Shown here: one piece after another, positions 43,288 to 53,500 of the stretch
Position numbering within the stretch: the stretch's first letter is position 1
How the letters are laid out: each line of letters starts with the position of its first letter
Origin: Podarcis raffonei
Taxonomy: Eukaryota; Chordata; Lepidosauria; Squamata; Lacertidae
Direction: 5' to 3'
Length of the DNA stretch: 64,000 nt
Assembly (NCBI RefSeq): GCF_027172205.1
Contig: NC_070607.1
Span: forward strand, 19,072,069-19,136,068
The notes under the pieces: model-generated
Told to the model about the DNA's origin: nothing
Databases searched by the model: none
What the model saw: only the letters and a program-made list of their open reading frames with translations
Translations under genes and position numbers: made by a program

Positions 43288-43645
43288 TAAGGTAAAGGGT
43301 AAAGGGACCCCTGACCATTAGGTCCAGTCGTGACCAACTCTGGGGTTGCGGTGCTCATCTCGCTTTATTGGCCGAGGGAGCCGGCGTACAGCTTCTGGGT
43401 CATGTGGCCAGCATGACTAAGCCGCATCTGGCGAACCAGAGCAATGCACAGAAACGCCGTTTACCTTCCCGCCGGAGCAGTACCTATTTATCTACTTGCA
43501 CTTTGACGTGCTTTCGAACTGCTAGGTTGGCAGGAGCAGGGACCGAGCAACGGGAGCTCACCCCGTCCCGGGGATTCGAACTGCTGACCTTCTGATCGGC
43601 AAGTCCTAGGCTCTGTGGTTTAACCCACAGCGCCACCCACGTCCC
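43288..43645 (-). mobile_element. Sauria SINE, full length
   Basis: Complete complement from 'ggtaaagggtaaagggaccc' to 'cagcgccacccacgtccc'. Flanks share ACATGGGTA, a probable target duplication. Confidence 0.95.
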
Positions 43646-43956
43646 GTTGCACATGGGTAGACGAGTCTAAAAAGCCCTGGAAATGAATTTTTGATAAGGA
43701 AATTGATAAGGAAATCCTAACCCCCAACAACCAGTGCAGACATCACTGTTTACACTGGTCCTTCAATTCTCCTTAGTGCTCCAAGCATTTCATATACACT
43801 ATGTCAGTAATCCTTTGGCTGCTACCTCCAACCTCATTCCACAAACCAGGTGGTGGTAGGCCAGGCAGCTGAAACATGGGTGCAGTGGCCTAAAGGCAGG
43901 GCTGGGATTTGAAGAAGGGACATCCTGACTACAGATGGGGAGAGATTCAATTTAGT
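43646..43956. other. Unassigned stretch
   Basis: A small tandem 'gataaggaaat' duplication lies at 43693-43715. No gene seen. Confidence 0.4.
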
Positions 43957-44123
43957 CAGGGCTGGCCCAGGACATTTTGGGCCAGATGGGGTAAGTGAGG
44001 ATGTTCATCAGGAACAAGGGTGGTGGAGGAGGAAATAAAAATCAACACTGGGATCTGCTGCCTCTGCAGATCCTGCCACCTGAGGCAGTTGCCTCACCTT
44101 GCCTCATGCATGGGCCGGCCCTG
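43957..44123. mobile_element. hAT-like MITE
   Basis: Inverted ends CAGGGCTGGCCC and GGGCCGGCCCTG, with AATTTAGT and AATTCAGT flanks (7 of 8 match). Confidence 0.85.
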
Positions 44124-44534
44124 AATTCAGTTCACATTTAAATGTGACTTTACCCAGTTCACACTGTCCAGAACAAGAACTGAAACATGGCCATCCTTCA
44201 AAATTCTCCAGGTTTTGTAAAGCAGTTCTCCAGCCATGTTCTTGGGCATAACAATGCATATACTGAGGTAAGTGTGGCGTAAAAATGCATATTTCAGTGA
44301 CAATCACATTCAAAAATGCATTATGTTAGAGGAAATTGCTCCCCAGAAATATTTATATTCCATATGAACACAAATATTGGGACAGATTTGTGTTAAAACG
44401 CTGGTGATTCATGATTTTTTTAAATTATTGTTGCAAACTGATGCGGAGATAAAGAGAACCAAACAATGGAAGAATAAGAAACTGAGAGAGAATTGATACC
44501 CTCAAATTTCTACTCCTGCTTCACTACTTATTCT
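44124..44534. other. Unassigned stretch
   Basis: 44200-44480 shares phrases such as 'aaaaatgcat', 'gaggaaattgctc' and 'aatggaagaataagaaactga' with 38860-39010, 39515-39545 and 45600-45720. This hints at a faint dispersed repeat. Confidence 0.4.
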
Positions 44535-44630
44535 TGTAGGCTGCAATCCTATACACACTTCCCTATGCCTCCCTAAACTCATTGGGACTTACCGTACTCC
44601 TGAGGAGATATAGATAGGATTGCGTTGTTA
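44535..44630. mobile_element. CAATCCTA-ended MITE
   Basis: 'ggctgcaatcctatacacac', 'aaactcattgggacttaccg', 'gataggattgcgttg'. Confidence 0.72.
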
Positions 44631-45042
44631 ATAATTACGCTATAGCAGTGCAATTCTAATTACAACCGGGGGTCCAAACGAGTCTTGAAACATCTGCTTT
44701 GATTCTCCACATCCTTAAGGTTACCTCAAGAGCCCCACAATTATTTCCAGGATTCAATTGCCAGATTACTACAGCAACCACAGGGTTGTTTCCCATGCAT
44801 GCAACTGGGCAAAATGGCCTAGCTGTCACAAAGGGGCTAAATCTGTATCCTGGCTATTCTACATCTGATCACAGGTAGAGGTTCATATGCCTGAATACTT
44901 ATATACAAGAGGAAAAAACCCTGCACCTGGAAAGTTAGATATCAGGTTTTTAGCTTAGCCGTACCCCATTCTGCTAATTTTCCATGTGAGGGGAGTTAGA
45001 ACAGCCTACACACAAGTTTACCACTGCAGTGGAACCTAGGAA
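44631..45042. other. Unassigned stretch
   Basis: No feature recognised. Confidence 0.4.
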
Positions 45043-45374
45043 ATGGTAAACAGTAATGGACCCCTGAATAGTTAAGTCCAGTCAAAGGCAACTATGGGGT
45101 TGCGGCGCTCATCTCGCTTTTCAGGCTGAGGGAGTTGGTGTTTGTCCACAGACAGCTTTCCGGGTCATGTGGCCAGCAGGACTAAACCGCTTCTGGCACA
45201 ACGGAACACTGTGATGGAAACCTGAGCGCACAGAAACGCCGTTTACCTTCCTCCCACACTGGTATCTATTTATTTACTTGCACTGGCGTGCTTTCGAACT
45301 GCTAGGTTGGCAGGAGCTGGGACAGAGCAACGGGAGCTCACCCAGCTGTGGGGATTCGAACCGACATCCTTCTG
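45043..45374 (-). mobile_element. Sauria SINE, inverted pair member 1
   Basis: Complement of tail, body and part of the head, stopping at 'gaaccgacatccttctgc'. It belongs to the diverged subfamily with 'cacaacggaacactgtgatgg', like 25303-25681. Confidence 0.92.
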
Positions 45375-45525
45375 CGGGGTGAGCTCCCGTTGCTCTGTCC
45401 CAGCTCCTGCCAACCTAGCAACTCGAAAGCACGCCAGTGGCAGGAAGGCAAACGGCATTTCCGTGCACTCTGGTTTCCGTCACGGTGTTCTGTTGCACCA
45501 GAAGCAGTTCAGTTATGCTGCCCGT
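45375..45525 (+). mobile_element. Sauria SINE fragment, inverted pair member 2
   Basis: Sense-strand SINE body from 'ggggtgagctcccgttgctc' to 'agttcagttatgctg', with the same 'ccgtcacggtgttctgttgc' subfamily segment. It forms a hairpin with the preceding copy with a loop of only ~30 bp. Confidence 0.92.
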
Positions 45526-46771
45526 TTCCCTAAAGGACGCCTCCTCCGGGGCTAGTAAGCATATCTCCACATTCTGCGATGCTGTTCTCCAACAAGAAAA
45601 ATGTGCACGTTAGCCGAAAGCACGCATGCAAATGCATGTATTTGTGAAATGTGTTGCAGAAACATGCAAAACTGCATACAAAATGTGTATATGAGGGGGA
45701 ATGTGTATAAAAATTACCACTCTGGGCTCCTTTGCGAGGATGGGTGAGATATGAATTGGGGAAAAACACGCACAAAAGAATCAATAAAATGCTGGCTGGC
45801 TTTTGTGTAGGCTTTAGAAAAATCACAAACTGAAGTGGAAATAGAATTAATTGAATTTAAGATTGGAGTAGAGGGGGACTGAGAGAAATGGCAATTGACA
45901 GAATTGCTGAGCCCAAATCAAGAGACTGTGAGAATGAGGAGGCTTACTTATCATATCTTAATTCCTTTGCTATTCCATTCCAAGGCATTGGAGCTCTTCT
46001 GAGACACATCTAACCAAGAGGAAAGGGAAAGACCAAGAAACTAAAGGTGAGAAAACGAAAGAGGTCCCCAAGAATGTAGTCAGTGGCCTTTTTGGTATAG
46101 CAGTTGTGGTGAACCTCACTGCTAAAGATCCACCACACACTGGCTATTTTATAAGAGAGAGAGGGAGAGGGAGGGAGGCAGAAGAAAGCTGGCACCACAG
46201 AGATTCATTTCATAATTTATACATGTCAAAATATGTCAAATCAGTGTATAATTTCTAAAATATCCTCTTGTTTCTTTGGGTGAAATGGACACAAGTGAAG
46301 GGATTAGGACTTTGCTAAATCCGCAGCGCCATCTAATGGTAAACTGCAATATTTACTTCTGTTTCCTCTTTATCTGTGGGATAAAAAACAACAACCCAGA
46401 AAAGCAGTTCATCTACAGGTAATGGTGTGTACATATATTACGGGAGAATTAAGGGCAGAAGAACAAAGAGATGAACAGAGTAGATATTTCAGTTTCTCTG
46501 TATTTCTCAGTGCAGGCAAGGGATGCCTGTACAACAGCTGCAAATATGTGCAGTAAAAGCAAGGCAACCACAGTTGGAAGGTACCCCCAGGAAGGCAGCA
46601 GAGACAGGAAACTGAACCATGAATGAGGAGGAAGAGAAGGAGGAATAATATTTTCCAGGGAAAAAAATAGTTCTGCTTCATGGAATATGCTCATTTCAAA
46701 GTGAGTATCAAAAACAGAAGGCATTTGCCACCATCTTAAATACAGCTCCTCTTCACAGTGACTCAGCGTCT
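45526..46771. other. Unassigned stretch
   Basis: 1.2 kb without a recognised repeat or gene, apart from a (GA)-rich tract at 46155-46180. Confidence 0.4.
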
Positions 46772-47082
46772 CATACCCTCCGATGAAAATAGAAATGTCC
46801 TATTTCATAATGATAATAATTTTATTATTTATACCATGCCCATCTGACTGGGTTGCTCCAGCCACTCTGGGCAGCTTCCAACAAAAATAATAATATAAAC
46901 ATTAAACTTTTTTTTTTTTAAATCCCTATGCATGGCTGCCTTCAGATGTCTTCTATTTTTGCCAATGAAAATAGGGACAACCCTAAGGAAAAGCAGGACA
47001 TTCCGGGATCAAATCAGAAACTGGGACTTTTTCTGTAAATCTGGGACTCTCCTTGGAAAATAGGTACACTTGGAGGGCCTGG
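46772..47082. mobile_element. MITE-L2-MITE composite
   Basis: MITE terminal piece (46772-46800), inverted L2 3' end (46806-46955, 'tgactgggttgctccagcc'), then a CCCTCCAA MITE lacking its first bases (46960-47082). Confidence 0.8.
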
Positions 47083-47344
47083 CGTCTTATTTTTTGGCTG
47101 GATTTTTTCTCTTTTTTTCTTTAATTCTCACTCACCCTGGGCCTCGCCTTGACATGTTCTTCGGCGCTGCCTTCAGTGCTCCACGCAAGGTGGGATGCCA
47201 TCACACACCTCAGGCAGAAATGATGGAGTCTGGCCCAAGCACCCCTCTTTCCTTTTCTCCCACTTTGGAAGCCTCATGCAGAAGATCGCCATCTCCAGCA
47301 GATCTGGGGAAGTGACCCAGGTCTGAAAACCTAAAAAGCTGGTG
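47083..47344. other. Unassigned stretch
   Basis: No gene supported; the open frame here has no motif. Confidence 0.35.
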
Positions 47345-47420
47345 CCAGTCCATGTCGAGAGCAATGAGATAAATGGACCAATGGGCTGAGTAAGTATAAG
47401 GTCACTTCCTATGTTCCTAT
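47345..47420 (+). mobile_element. tRNA-Ala-type SINE, tail only
   Basis: 'gagcaatgagataaatggacc', 'aatgggctgagtaagtataagg', 'cacttcctatgttcctat' match the 3' part of the family seen at 31478-31630. Confidence 0.6.
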
Positions 47421-47468
47421 CCCACTTTAATGGTCTTGAAGAAATAATTTATTAATAAATACTTCTAT

Positions 47469-47525
47469 ATCAGTGTGAGATAGATAGATAGATAGATGAT
47501 TGATAGATAGATAGATAGATAGATA
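47469..47525 (+). repeat. (GATA)n microsatellite
   Basis: GATA units with one ATGATT interruption. Confidence 0.96.
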
Positions 47526-47564
47526 AGCTTAAAACCACTGACCAGTTTTCTTTTGGGGGAGGGG

Positions 47565-47712
47565 AAATTCTCAGTGATTTTTTTTTGTTCTGGAAAAGCA
47601 AAATTATGTTTAATAATAATAATAATTAATAATAATAATAATAATAATTAATAATAATTAATAATAATTAATAACAATAATAAATTGTTTAATAATAATA
47701 ATAACTTTATTG

Positions 47713-47752
<40 letters not shown>

Positions 47753-47800
47753 ACATAATTTTGCTTTTCCAGAACAAAAAAAAATATCACTGAGAATTTT
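47565..47800. repeat. Long palindrome with AAT-rich loop
   Basis: The left arm (47565-47624) and right arm (47740-47800) are inverted copies about 60 bp long. They share 'aaattctcagtgat', a nine-T run, 'gttctggaaaagcaaaatta' and 'tgttta'. They differ only by a small indel at the T run. The ~115-bp loop is AATAAT/TAATTAAT simple sequence. Confidence 0.95.
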
Positions 47801-48299
47801 AAAAGAAACAAAAGGCTTTTAAAATTTTAAAAGAAATAAAAGGCTTCTTCCCTCAGTTTTGTTAAAGCCCTAAAAGTCCCTGGGAAAGTTTGCCCTCTGA
47901 AGAAACGGCTACTCAAAATTTGGCACATGAGAATAGCATGGCAGAATAGAGTAGCCATTTGAACATGCCCCTGCTACCTTTTTCCATGGGAGGAAAAGAT
48001 AGCGAGGGGCCATTTGGAATGCCGATAAAGTGAGTGGAGAGAAAGAGTTTGCCCTGTCCCCCCTCCTCTCTAAATATCCTCTTCTGTATGCGAGTTTGCT
48101 TTTGACTCCGGATTATCGGTTTCTGCTTCACCAGCCTCCCAGTGGTTGAAAAAGGAACACGATGCTAGAAAAAGAAGATGTGTTGTGCAAAGTTATTCAC
48201 ACAGCATTAATTGCATTAACCGAGAATGTTCCTTCCCATTGAGGTCTGTGGTGGAAAAGGCCATCTTTGCCAAGTTAGAATGTTATAGAAGCTTGAGGA
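47801..48299. other. Unassigned stretch
   Basis: 47797-47845 holds a short direct repeat 'ttttaaaagaaa(c/t)aaaaggct'. The rest has no recognised feature. Confidence 0.4.
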
Positions 48300-48500
48300 A
48301 CAGCCCTACCATTAGGCAAAATGGGCAACTGCTTTTGGTGGCAGATGTTGGGAGTAAGGCAGCAGCAATAGCTGTTGCTCCTTAGGCATTGTCTCTGCCA
48401 CCACCATATTGGCAGTTGGAGGACAAATCTGCATATGCTACATAGCTTGTCCTGGGACCCTAAAATTGCCTTCAGGAGCAGTGGAAGATGCTGCGATGCA
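48300..48500 (+). repeat. Dispersed repeat shared with 57184-57500
   Basis: 'agccctaccattaggcaaaatg', 'ggcagatgttgggag', 'caggagcagtggaagatgct' parallel 'ggccctaccgttaggcaaaatg', 'ggcaacagatgctggtgatg' and 'agtggaagatgctattcc' at 57184-57500. Confidence 0.65.
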
Positions 48501-48671
48501 AAGACTCATTTATGCCAACCTGCCACTTCAAGATTTTATTCTCTATTCCCCTCAAAAAGGGAAAAGGTCCCATCTCCCCCTGTATGCACAAACTATAGAA
48601 TATTTTCTGCCTGGCAGGGAGAGGGTGAAATCCAGCAGTAGTTAACACTGAAGTAGCCCATCTCCCAACTT

Positions 48672-48790
48672 CCAAAAGGCATCAAGTCATAGCTCAGTTG
48701 GTTAGAGTGTGGTGCTGATAACACCAAGGTCGCAGGTTTGATCCCCGCATGGGTCAGCTGTATATTCCTACATTGCAGAGGTTTGGAAGG
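48672..48790 (+). mobile_element. tRNA-Ile-headed SINE, tail-truncated
   Basis: 'tcatagctcagttggttaga', 'gtgtggtgctgataacacca', 'aggtcgcaggtttgatcccc' are clear tRNA-Ile(AAT)-like boxes A and B. It ends soon after 'attcctacattgcagag'. Confidence 0.85.
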
Positions 48791-50158
48791 GGGCCTTGCA
48801 GAAACCTGCCATGGGGCAAGCCCATTCAGTCTTTGTGCACTGTTGTCAGTACAAGTGAATGGTGCTCCAAAGAGATGATAATAAGTTTGCAAGACAGGAC
48901 AAAACTCTGTATGCATGCCCACAATTTGTTTTTGAATGATACTCCCAGTCCTGGTATTCAAAGCGTTTTGCAAGAGTTGTGTATTCACAACAAATGATTA
49001 TGTGCCTCACAGCGCAGTGGTTTGAAGCGTTTGCTGTCTCAAAATAAGGGACACTGCACTGTAAACAAGGGCGAGCCACTCCGTTAATGGCCAGAAAACA
49101 ACATTGCACCAGAGGCCACTGATAGCTATAAATATAGATAGCACAGAATTGAAGTGATCTTGAAACCATGGTTAGGTGCAGATCTGTTTGCGATGTCCTA
49201 TAAACCTATATAGATTTGTTTTGCCGTGTATATACAAAACAGAGCATGCCTGCCTCTTTGCTGCTTAATGAGGGGAAGCAAACGCCACACGCAGTGATTT
49301 GTAGAACCTCAGCATGTTTATATTTCTCTTGATCTTCCAGATTCTTTTACTGTATTTAAACAGGTTTGAGCAGTTCATGTTTTCCCCACACTGATTGCTG
49401 TAAGGTTGCAAAGCTAGGCATACTATGCACCTGAATTGATAGTAGGGCTTATTTTATTTGCAAGGGAGATCTCCCTGCTTTCCCTTATTTATGGCCTGTG
49501 TGTGTTACAGCTTTCATTTACCAGCAGCACTAACACCAGTCCTTTGTCTCCTTGGAAACACCGAGATCAGGAGTCCAAAGATGCTCTCTCTCAGAATCTC
49601 TTGGTGTACCTGCATGGAACTCTGCACATGTTTTGAAACCTCTTGTGCACAGTTGCACCCTTCCCCCTTTCCCCTCCACTGCCCCCTTTCCCTAATAAAC
49701 CTCTCTTGGATATTTGGCTTCATTGGAGACGACTTTCTCACTAAAATCTTCCCCACGTGCAAAGGCTGCACAATTAAGCGGCAAATATTTCTGAAGATTC
49801 CATTAGTTTTGCATCCACTGGGCTTTGGGGAAACAATTCCACAATGTCTAAAATTTTTCATAGAGCTTGGGCTCAAGCGAGGAACCATTGGTTCAACTAG
49901 CAGGATGAGGGTAGGTTTTCCAGGTATGTTTAGTTTGTGGTGGCAACATATTTCAATTATTTGGAGGTCAGATAGGGGCTAATACACATCAGTAAAATAC
50001 AACCTCTTTCCCTTGCCCTGATCCCATTAGGGTGTTCCTCAGTGGCTAAATTTGTAATAATTATTTCCCTAGTATCATTTCCAGAACTTTCTGTAGAAGG
50101 TGATTAAGGGGCTCTGAGCTTAGAGTGATTTTGAGGGGATTGGGTACATACTCTCTCT

Positions 50159-50162
<4 letters not shown>
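48791..50162. other. Repeat-poor stretch
   Basis: 1.4 kb without recognised elements. Open frames of 107-174 codons near 48846-49982 show no motif. 49700-49850 has even composition and could be conserved non-coding. Confidence 0.4.

Positions 50163-50194
<32 letters not shown>
50163..50194 (+). repeat. (CA)n microsatellite
   Basis: Sixteen CA units after a short (CT)n. Confidence 0.97.
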
Positions 50195-50201
<7 letters not shown>

Positions 50202-50214
50202 GAATCTGTAATCC

Positions 50215-50420
50215 AATATCTGCTGAGGGATGATATTGTTTCAGGATACTTGGTTGAGATCTTTTAAAGTCAAATTTAAAACTTATTAATCTGACCTAAT
50301 GATGGCTACTGAGTCTTTTAGATGTTTTATGTGTTTAATATGTCTGGACTATTAATGTTTTGTGGACGGGGTTTTTTATTGTCTACATTATGCCAATAAA
50401 GTCTAAATGAATGAATGAAA
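50215..50420 (+). mobile_element. LINE 3' UTR with (TGAA)n tail
   Basis: AT-rich UTR ending 'tgccaataaagtctaaatga' and then (ATGA)n. It resembles the tail style of the LINE at 35525-36179. No coding part remains. Confidence 0.55.
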
Positions 50421-50987
50421 AAGGTGCATTCACAGAAGGTAAATCTGTTGGTGGGAATTAGCCGTGATGGAACCGGAACATCAGTTCCCACTGGAGAGGA
50501 AGGCTGTTGTTGTCTTTGTGCCTTGTTTATGGGCTTCCCAGAAGCATCTTGCTGGCTGCTGAAAAGAGAGTACTGGGCAACATGGACTTTTGGTGTGATC
50601 CACTTGGGCACCTCTTCTCTTCTCTTCTTCCTCAGGAAGAAGTCTCTTGAACTCTCCTTCCTTCTGGCAATTTCCCTTGCCCCTTTCTAACCTAAGCCAC
50701 TCCCAGTGCAAATCTCATGATCACCCTTATACAGGACTTCTTTTTCTTTGTCTTGTCATGGCAGGGTTTGGGGGAAGAATGAGCAATAGGGACCCCAAAT
50801 CTAGGTGGGCAAGCTCACCCCAAGTCATCTGATTTGCCATTCTGCCTAGCAGGTGACCACACCAACCCACTTCATTTGACATTAGCTCCCAATCTCTTCC
50901 CTCCAGCTCTTCTCGGAGAGCCACACAGATTCTCCACATTGTGAGGAGATGGATCCATAAGGCACAGCCAGTGCAAATTCCTCTCAT
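50421..50987. other. Unassigned stretch
   Basis: No feature recognised. Confidence 0.4.
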
Positions 50988-51585
50988 AGAAACATGGAGC
51001 TGCAGAGTTGGAAGAGGTCTAGTCCAACCCCTTGCAGTGGAGGAATGTCAATGAAACCATCCATGACAGATGACCATCCAACCTCTGCTTAAAAACACCC
51101 AAAGAAGGAGACGCCGCCACTTCTTGTGTGAGTCTGTTCCACTGTAGAACAGCTCTTACTGTCAAAAAGCTCTTCCTGGAGTTTAGTCAGAATCTCATTT
51201 CTTGTAACTTGAATTCATTGGTACGGATCCTACCCTCTGGAGCAGGAGAAAACATGCTCCATGTGCAAGTCCTTTATCTGTTTGAAGAGGGCTATCATAT
51301 CTCCTCTCAGCCTCCCCTTTTCCAGGCTAAACATACCTAACTTCCTCATAAGGTTTGGTTTCCAGACCTTTGATCATCTTGGTTGCCCTCTCCTCCACAT
51401 CATCTAGCGTCTCAAAACCCTTTCAAAATTGTGGCACCCAGAACTGGACACAGTACTCCAGGTGTGGTCTGACTAAGACAGAACAGAGTGGGATTTTGAC
51501 TTCCCTTGACTGGGGCACTAGACTTCTTTTGAGCTTTTTTGGGCTGCTGCATCATCCTGTAGCTTCACACCTGCATGTCCATTCC
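50988..51585 (-). mobile_element. CR1 LINE, 3' part
   Basis: Starts at the CR1-type 3' end ('catagaaacatggagctgca', 'gagttggaagaggtctagtc'). The minus strand encodes the RT C-terminal region including a HLEYCVQFWV-type motif near 51430-51465. The TTTTTTGGGCTGCTGCATCA segment at the 5' side is also typical. 5' truncated and moderately decayed. Confidence 0.93.
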
Positions 51586-51967
51586 TCCCCCTTTTTACTG
51601 GGATCTTTTATCAAAGGTGACTTATATCTTCATGCCTTGGGGCTTGGGACTAACCTGTTCTCCTTCTGATATTAGCAAAACATAACATTATGAAAATAAT
51701 AATGATCTCTTTGTTGGTGCTTCTTAGACGAATGTAATCCACTCCTACTAACTTTGTGTTGCACGAGTGGGTCTGAGAGATGGCTGCTCCTTTTTAGAAT
51801 AGCAAGTGACATATTAGATTATGTAGTCTGCAAGAGATTATCAGCATCAACACCATCATCTCTGTTCTTTTGGCAGCACCAAACTTGCCCTCCCTCAAAA
51901 CCTTTCCCCACTGACCCCTTTTCCTTCTTCCTTGTCTTGCCAATGTAAAAATCTTACTTTTAGCAGC
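51586..51967. other. Unassigned stretch
   Basis: No feature recognised. Confidence 0.4.
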
Positions 51968-52096
51968 AGGAGTAGCCAACGTAATATAAATCTGGGACTA
52001 CAAATCCCATCAGCCCAACTAGCATGGCCAAAAGCAAGGGATGATGGGAGCTGTAGTCCAACATCTGGTGGGCATCACATTGGCTACTCATGCATA
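51968..52096. mobile_element. hAT-like palindromic MITE
   Basis: Inverted ends 'aggagtagccaacgt' and 'cattggctactcatg'. Arms 'gggactacaaatcccatcag' and 'gggagctgtagtccaacatc'. Confidence 0.72.
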
Positions 52097-52859
52097 TATG
52101 CTGTTTTAGGCAGCTTATGAAAAGCACAAAATAATGACTAAATGTGGAAAGACCAGCTGCTATGCATTGTAGTGCAGGAGAACAAAGCCTGCTTTGATCA
52201 ATAACATGGATAATCCATAACTGCCGCAGAAGACTCCCTTTAAAGGAGCAATGGGGGTGCAAAATCAGAAAGCCTATACCCAGATATTCAACATTATATT
52301 TACATCAGAACATAAAACTGGATGGCTCGCTGGCATTGCTGGAATGCTTCCTGTTTCAGAACATAGTTTTAAAGCTGCACCTGGAAAGGCCTAAACTAGC
52401 TTGCTGACCAGCCTGGCCAATTCACACATTCATCTGGGAGCCAAATTGGAGCGGGATGATCCATCTATCCCTAGTATGAAGCCTACCAATGTTAGGTCTT
52501 ATGAGATTCCTGTCTTAGAACAATAAAAGGGGAAGGGGCAATTACTCTAACTACCAATAAATCCACAAACACGACTTCCTTGTCCTACATCATTTCTACA
52601 CAATTTTGTCTGGTCTGTAAGGCTACCTAGTGTAGATGATTGTTGCCTCTCCATATGCACCACAGCCACACTTGAAACAAATGTTTTAATTTTAAAACTA
52701 ATTATATATCTATAATATTGATGGCACACTCGGTTATTTTAAACCCTCCACATATTGTGACAAACAGATTTCCTGCAACAGGCCAAGTCATGCAAAGCAA
52801 ACACGTTTTAAGTAGTGGAGAACATAAGTACAGAAGTAAAATACACCCACTGAAAAGCT
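52097..52859. other. Downstream flank of ATP6V1G3
   Basis: No repeats or genes recognised. On the minus strand, GU-rich GTGGGTGTATTTT just past the poly(A) signal (about 52840-52856) fits a downstream cleavage element. Confidence 0.45.
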
Positions 52860-52877
52860 GCTGGTGTCAAACAATTC

Positions 52878-52883
52878 TTTATT
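52878..52883 (-). terminator. ATP6V1G3: ATP6V1G3 poly(A) signal
   Basis: AATAAA on the minus strand, 444 bases past the stop codon, followed by a GU-rich element. It predicts a 3' UTR of about 465 bases, cleaved near 52860. RNA evidence would settle it. Confidence 0.7.
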
Positions 52884-53326
52884 CTGCCATTGCCCATATT
52901 TAAGTGACACATTCTTTGCTACCAAAAAAAGGGTATGTGTGGACGGGTGGTGGGGGAGAAGATGGGGGAGAATCCATCCGACCAAATGTTTGCGTGAAAC
53001 CTTGCAGGAACTGGTCACATCACATGCCTTAGAAACATCTACATGCTTTGGGCTTTTGTGTATATCGCATGCACAATGGAAAACAGAAAACAATAAAGGA
53101 AGGGAAATTATGCTTTCTGATCAAAGGCAGCTCAAGACAGCTGTGGTGTCAGAGGCAGAAAATCCAAATGGCTCCTGCCCAATTCTCACCAGTGCTTAAA
53201 ATGTAATGATTGACAGCACACTGCCCTGGAACGGTACCCGCAAATCTGCCACCTGAATTGGAAATATACACTCTGCCAAATAGTAGGGATGGCATTGCTC
53301 CTTTGGAAACTTTTCCATGGAAGGAT

Positions 53327-53500
53327 TTAAATGGTGTATGCATAATTTGCGTGGAGTTCAGGGTCGATGTGATACACCTCGTTCAAGAGGCGTCCAATCA
53401 CACTCTCCATGTTCTTATGATAGTTACTAGTGAGGTCCCGGATCTTTGCTGTGGTTTCTTCATCTATTTTTGTCGATAGGTTCCCTTGAGAGCCCATGAT
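53327..53500 (-). CDS. ATP6V1G3: V-ATPase subunit G isoform 3, terminal coding exon (exon 3)
   Basis: Encodes 57 residues and a TAA stop: IMGSQGNLSTKIDEE, TTAKIRDLTSNYHKNMESV, IGRLLNEVYHIDPELHANYA, YTI. The acceptor is TTGTTTTGCCTTTGTAG (53501-53517), and the reading frame continues exactly from exon 2. Subunit G forms, with subunit E, the peripheral stalks that hold the cytosolic V1 catalytic head of the proton pump against rotation. Isoform 3 is best known from kidney acid-secreting cells. The length equals the human segment with no gap, by memory: IMGSQ start, HY.K.MESV core and P(E)(I/L)H.NY end are shared. The usual VCD triplet of the C-terminus reads VYH here. The choice of isoform 3 over 1 and 2 rests on KQS-IMGSQ and the HYxKxMESV core. 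Confidence 0.93.
   Translation of the reverse strand: MMGSQGNLSTKIDEETTAKIRDLTSNYHKNMESVIGRLLNEVYHIDPELHANYAYTI

Noticed and set aside
47469-47525. CRISPR-like array
   Set aside because: Simple (GATA)n; no spacers. No CRISPR is expected in a vertebrate genome.
49458-49982. 174-codon open frame
   Set aside because: Cys- and Phe-rich low-information frame with no recognised domain, and an overlapping opposite-strand frame of similar length.
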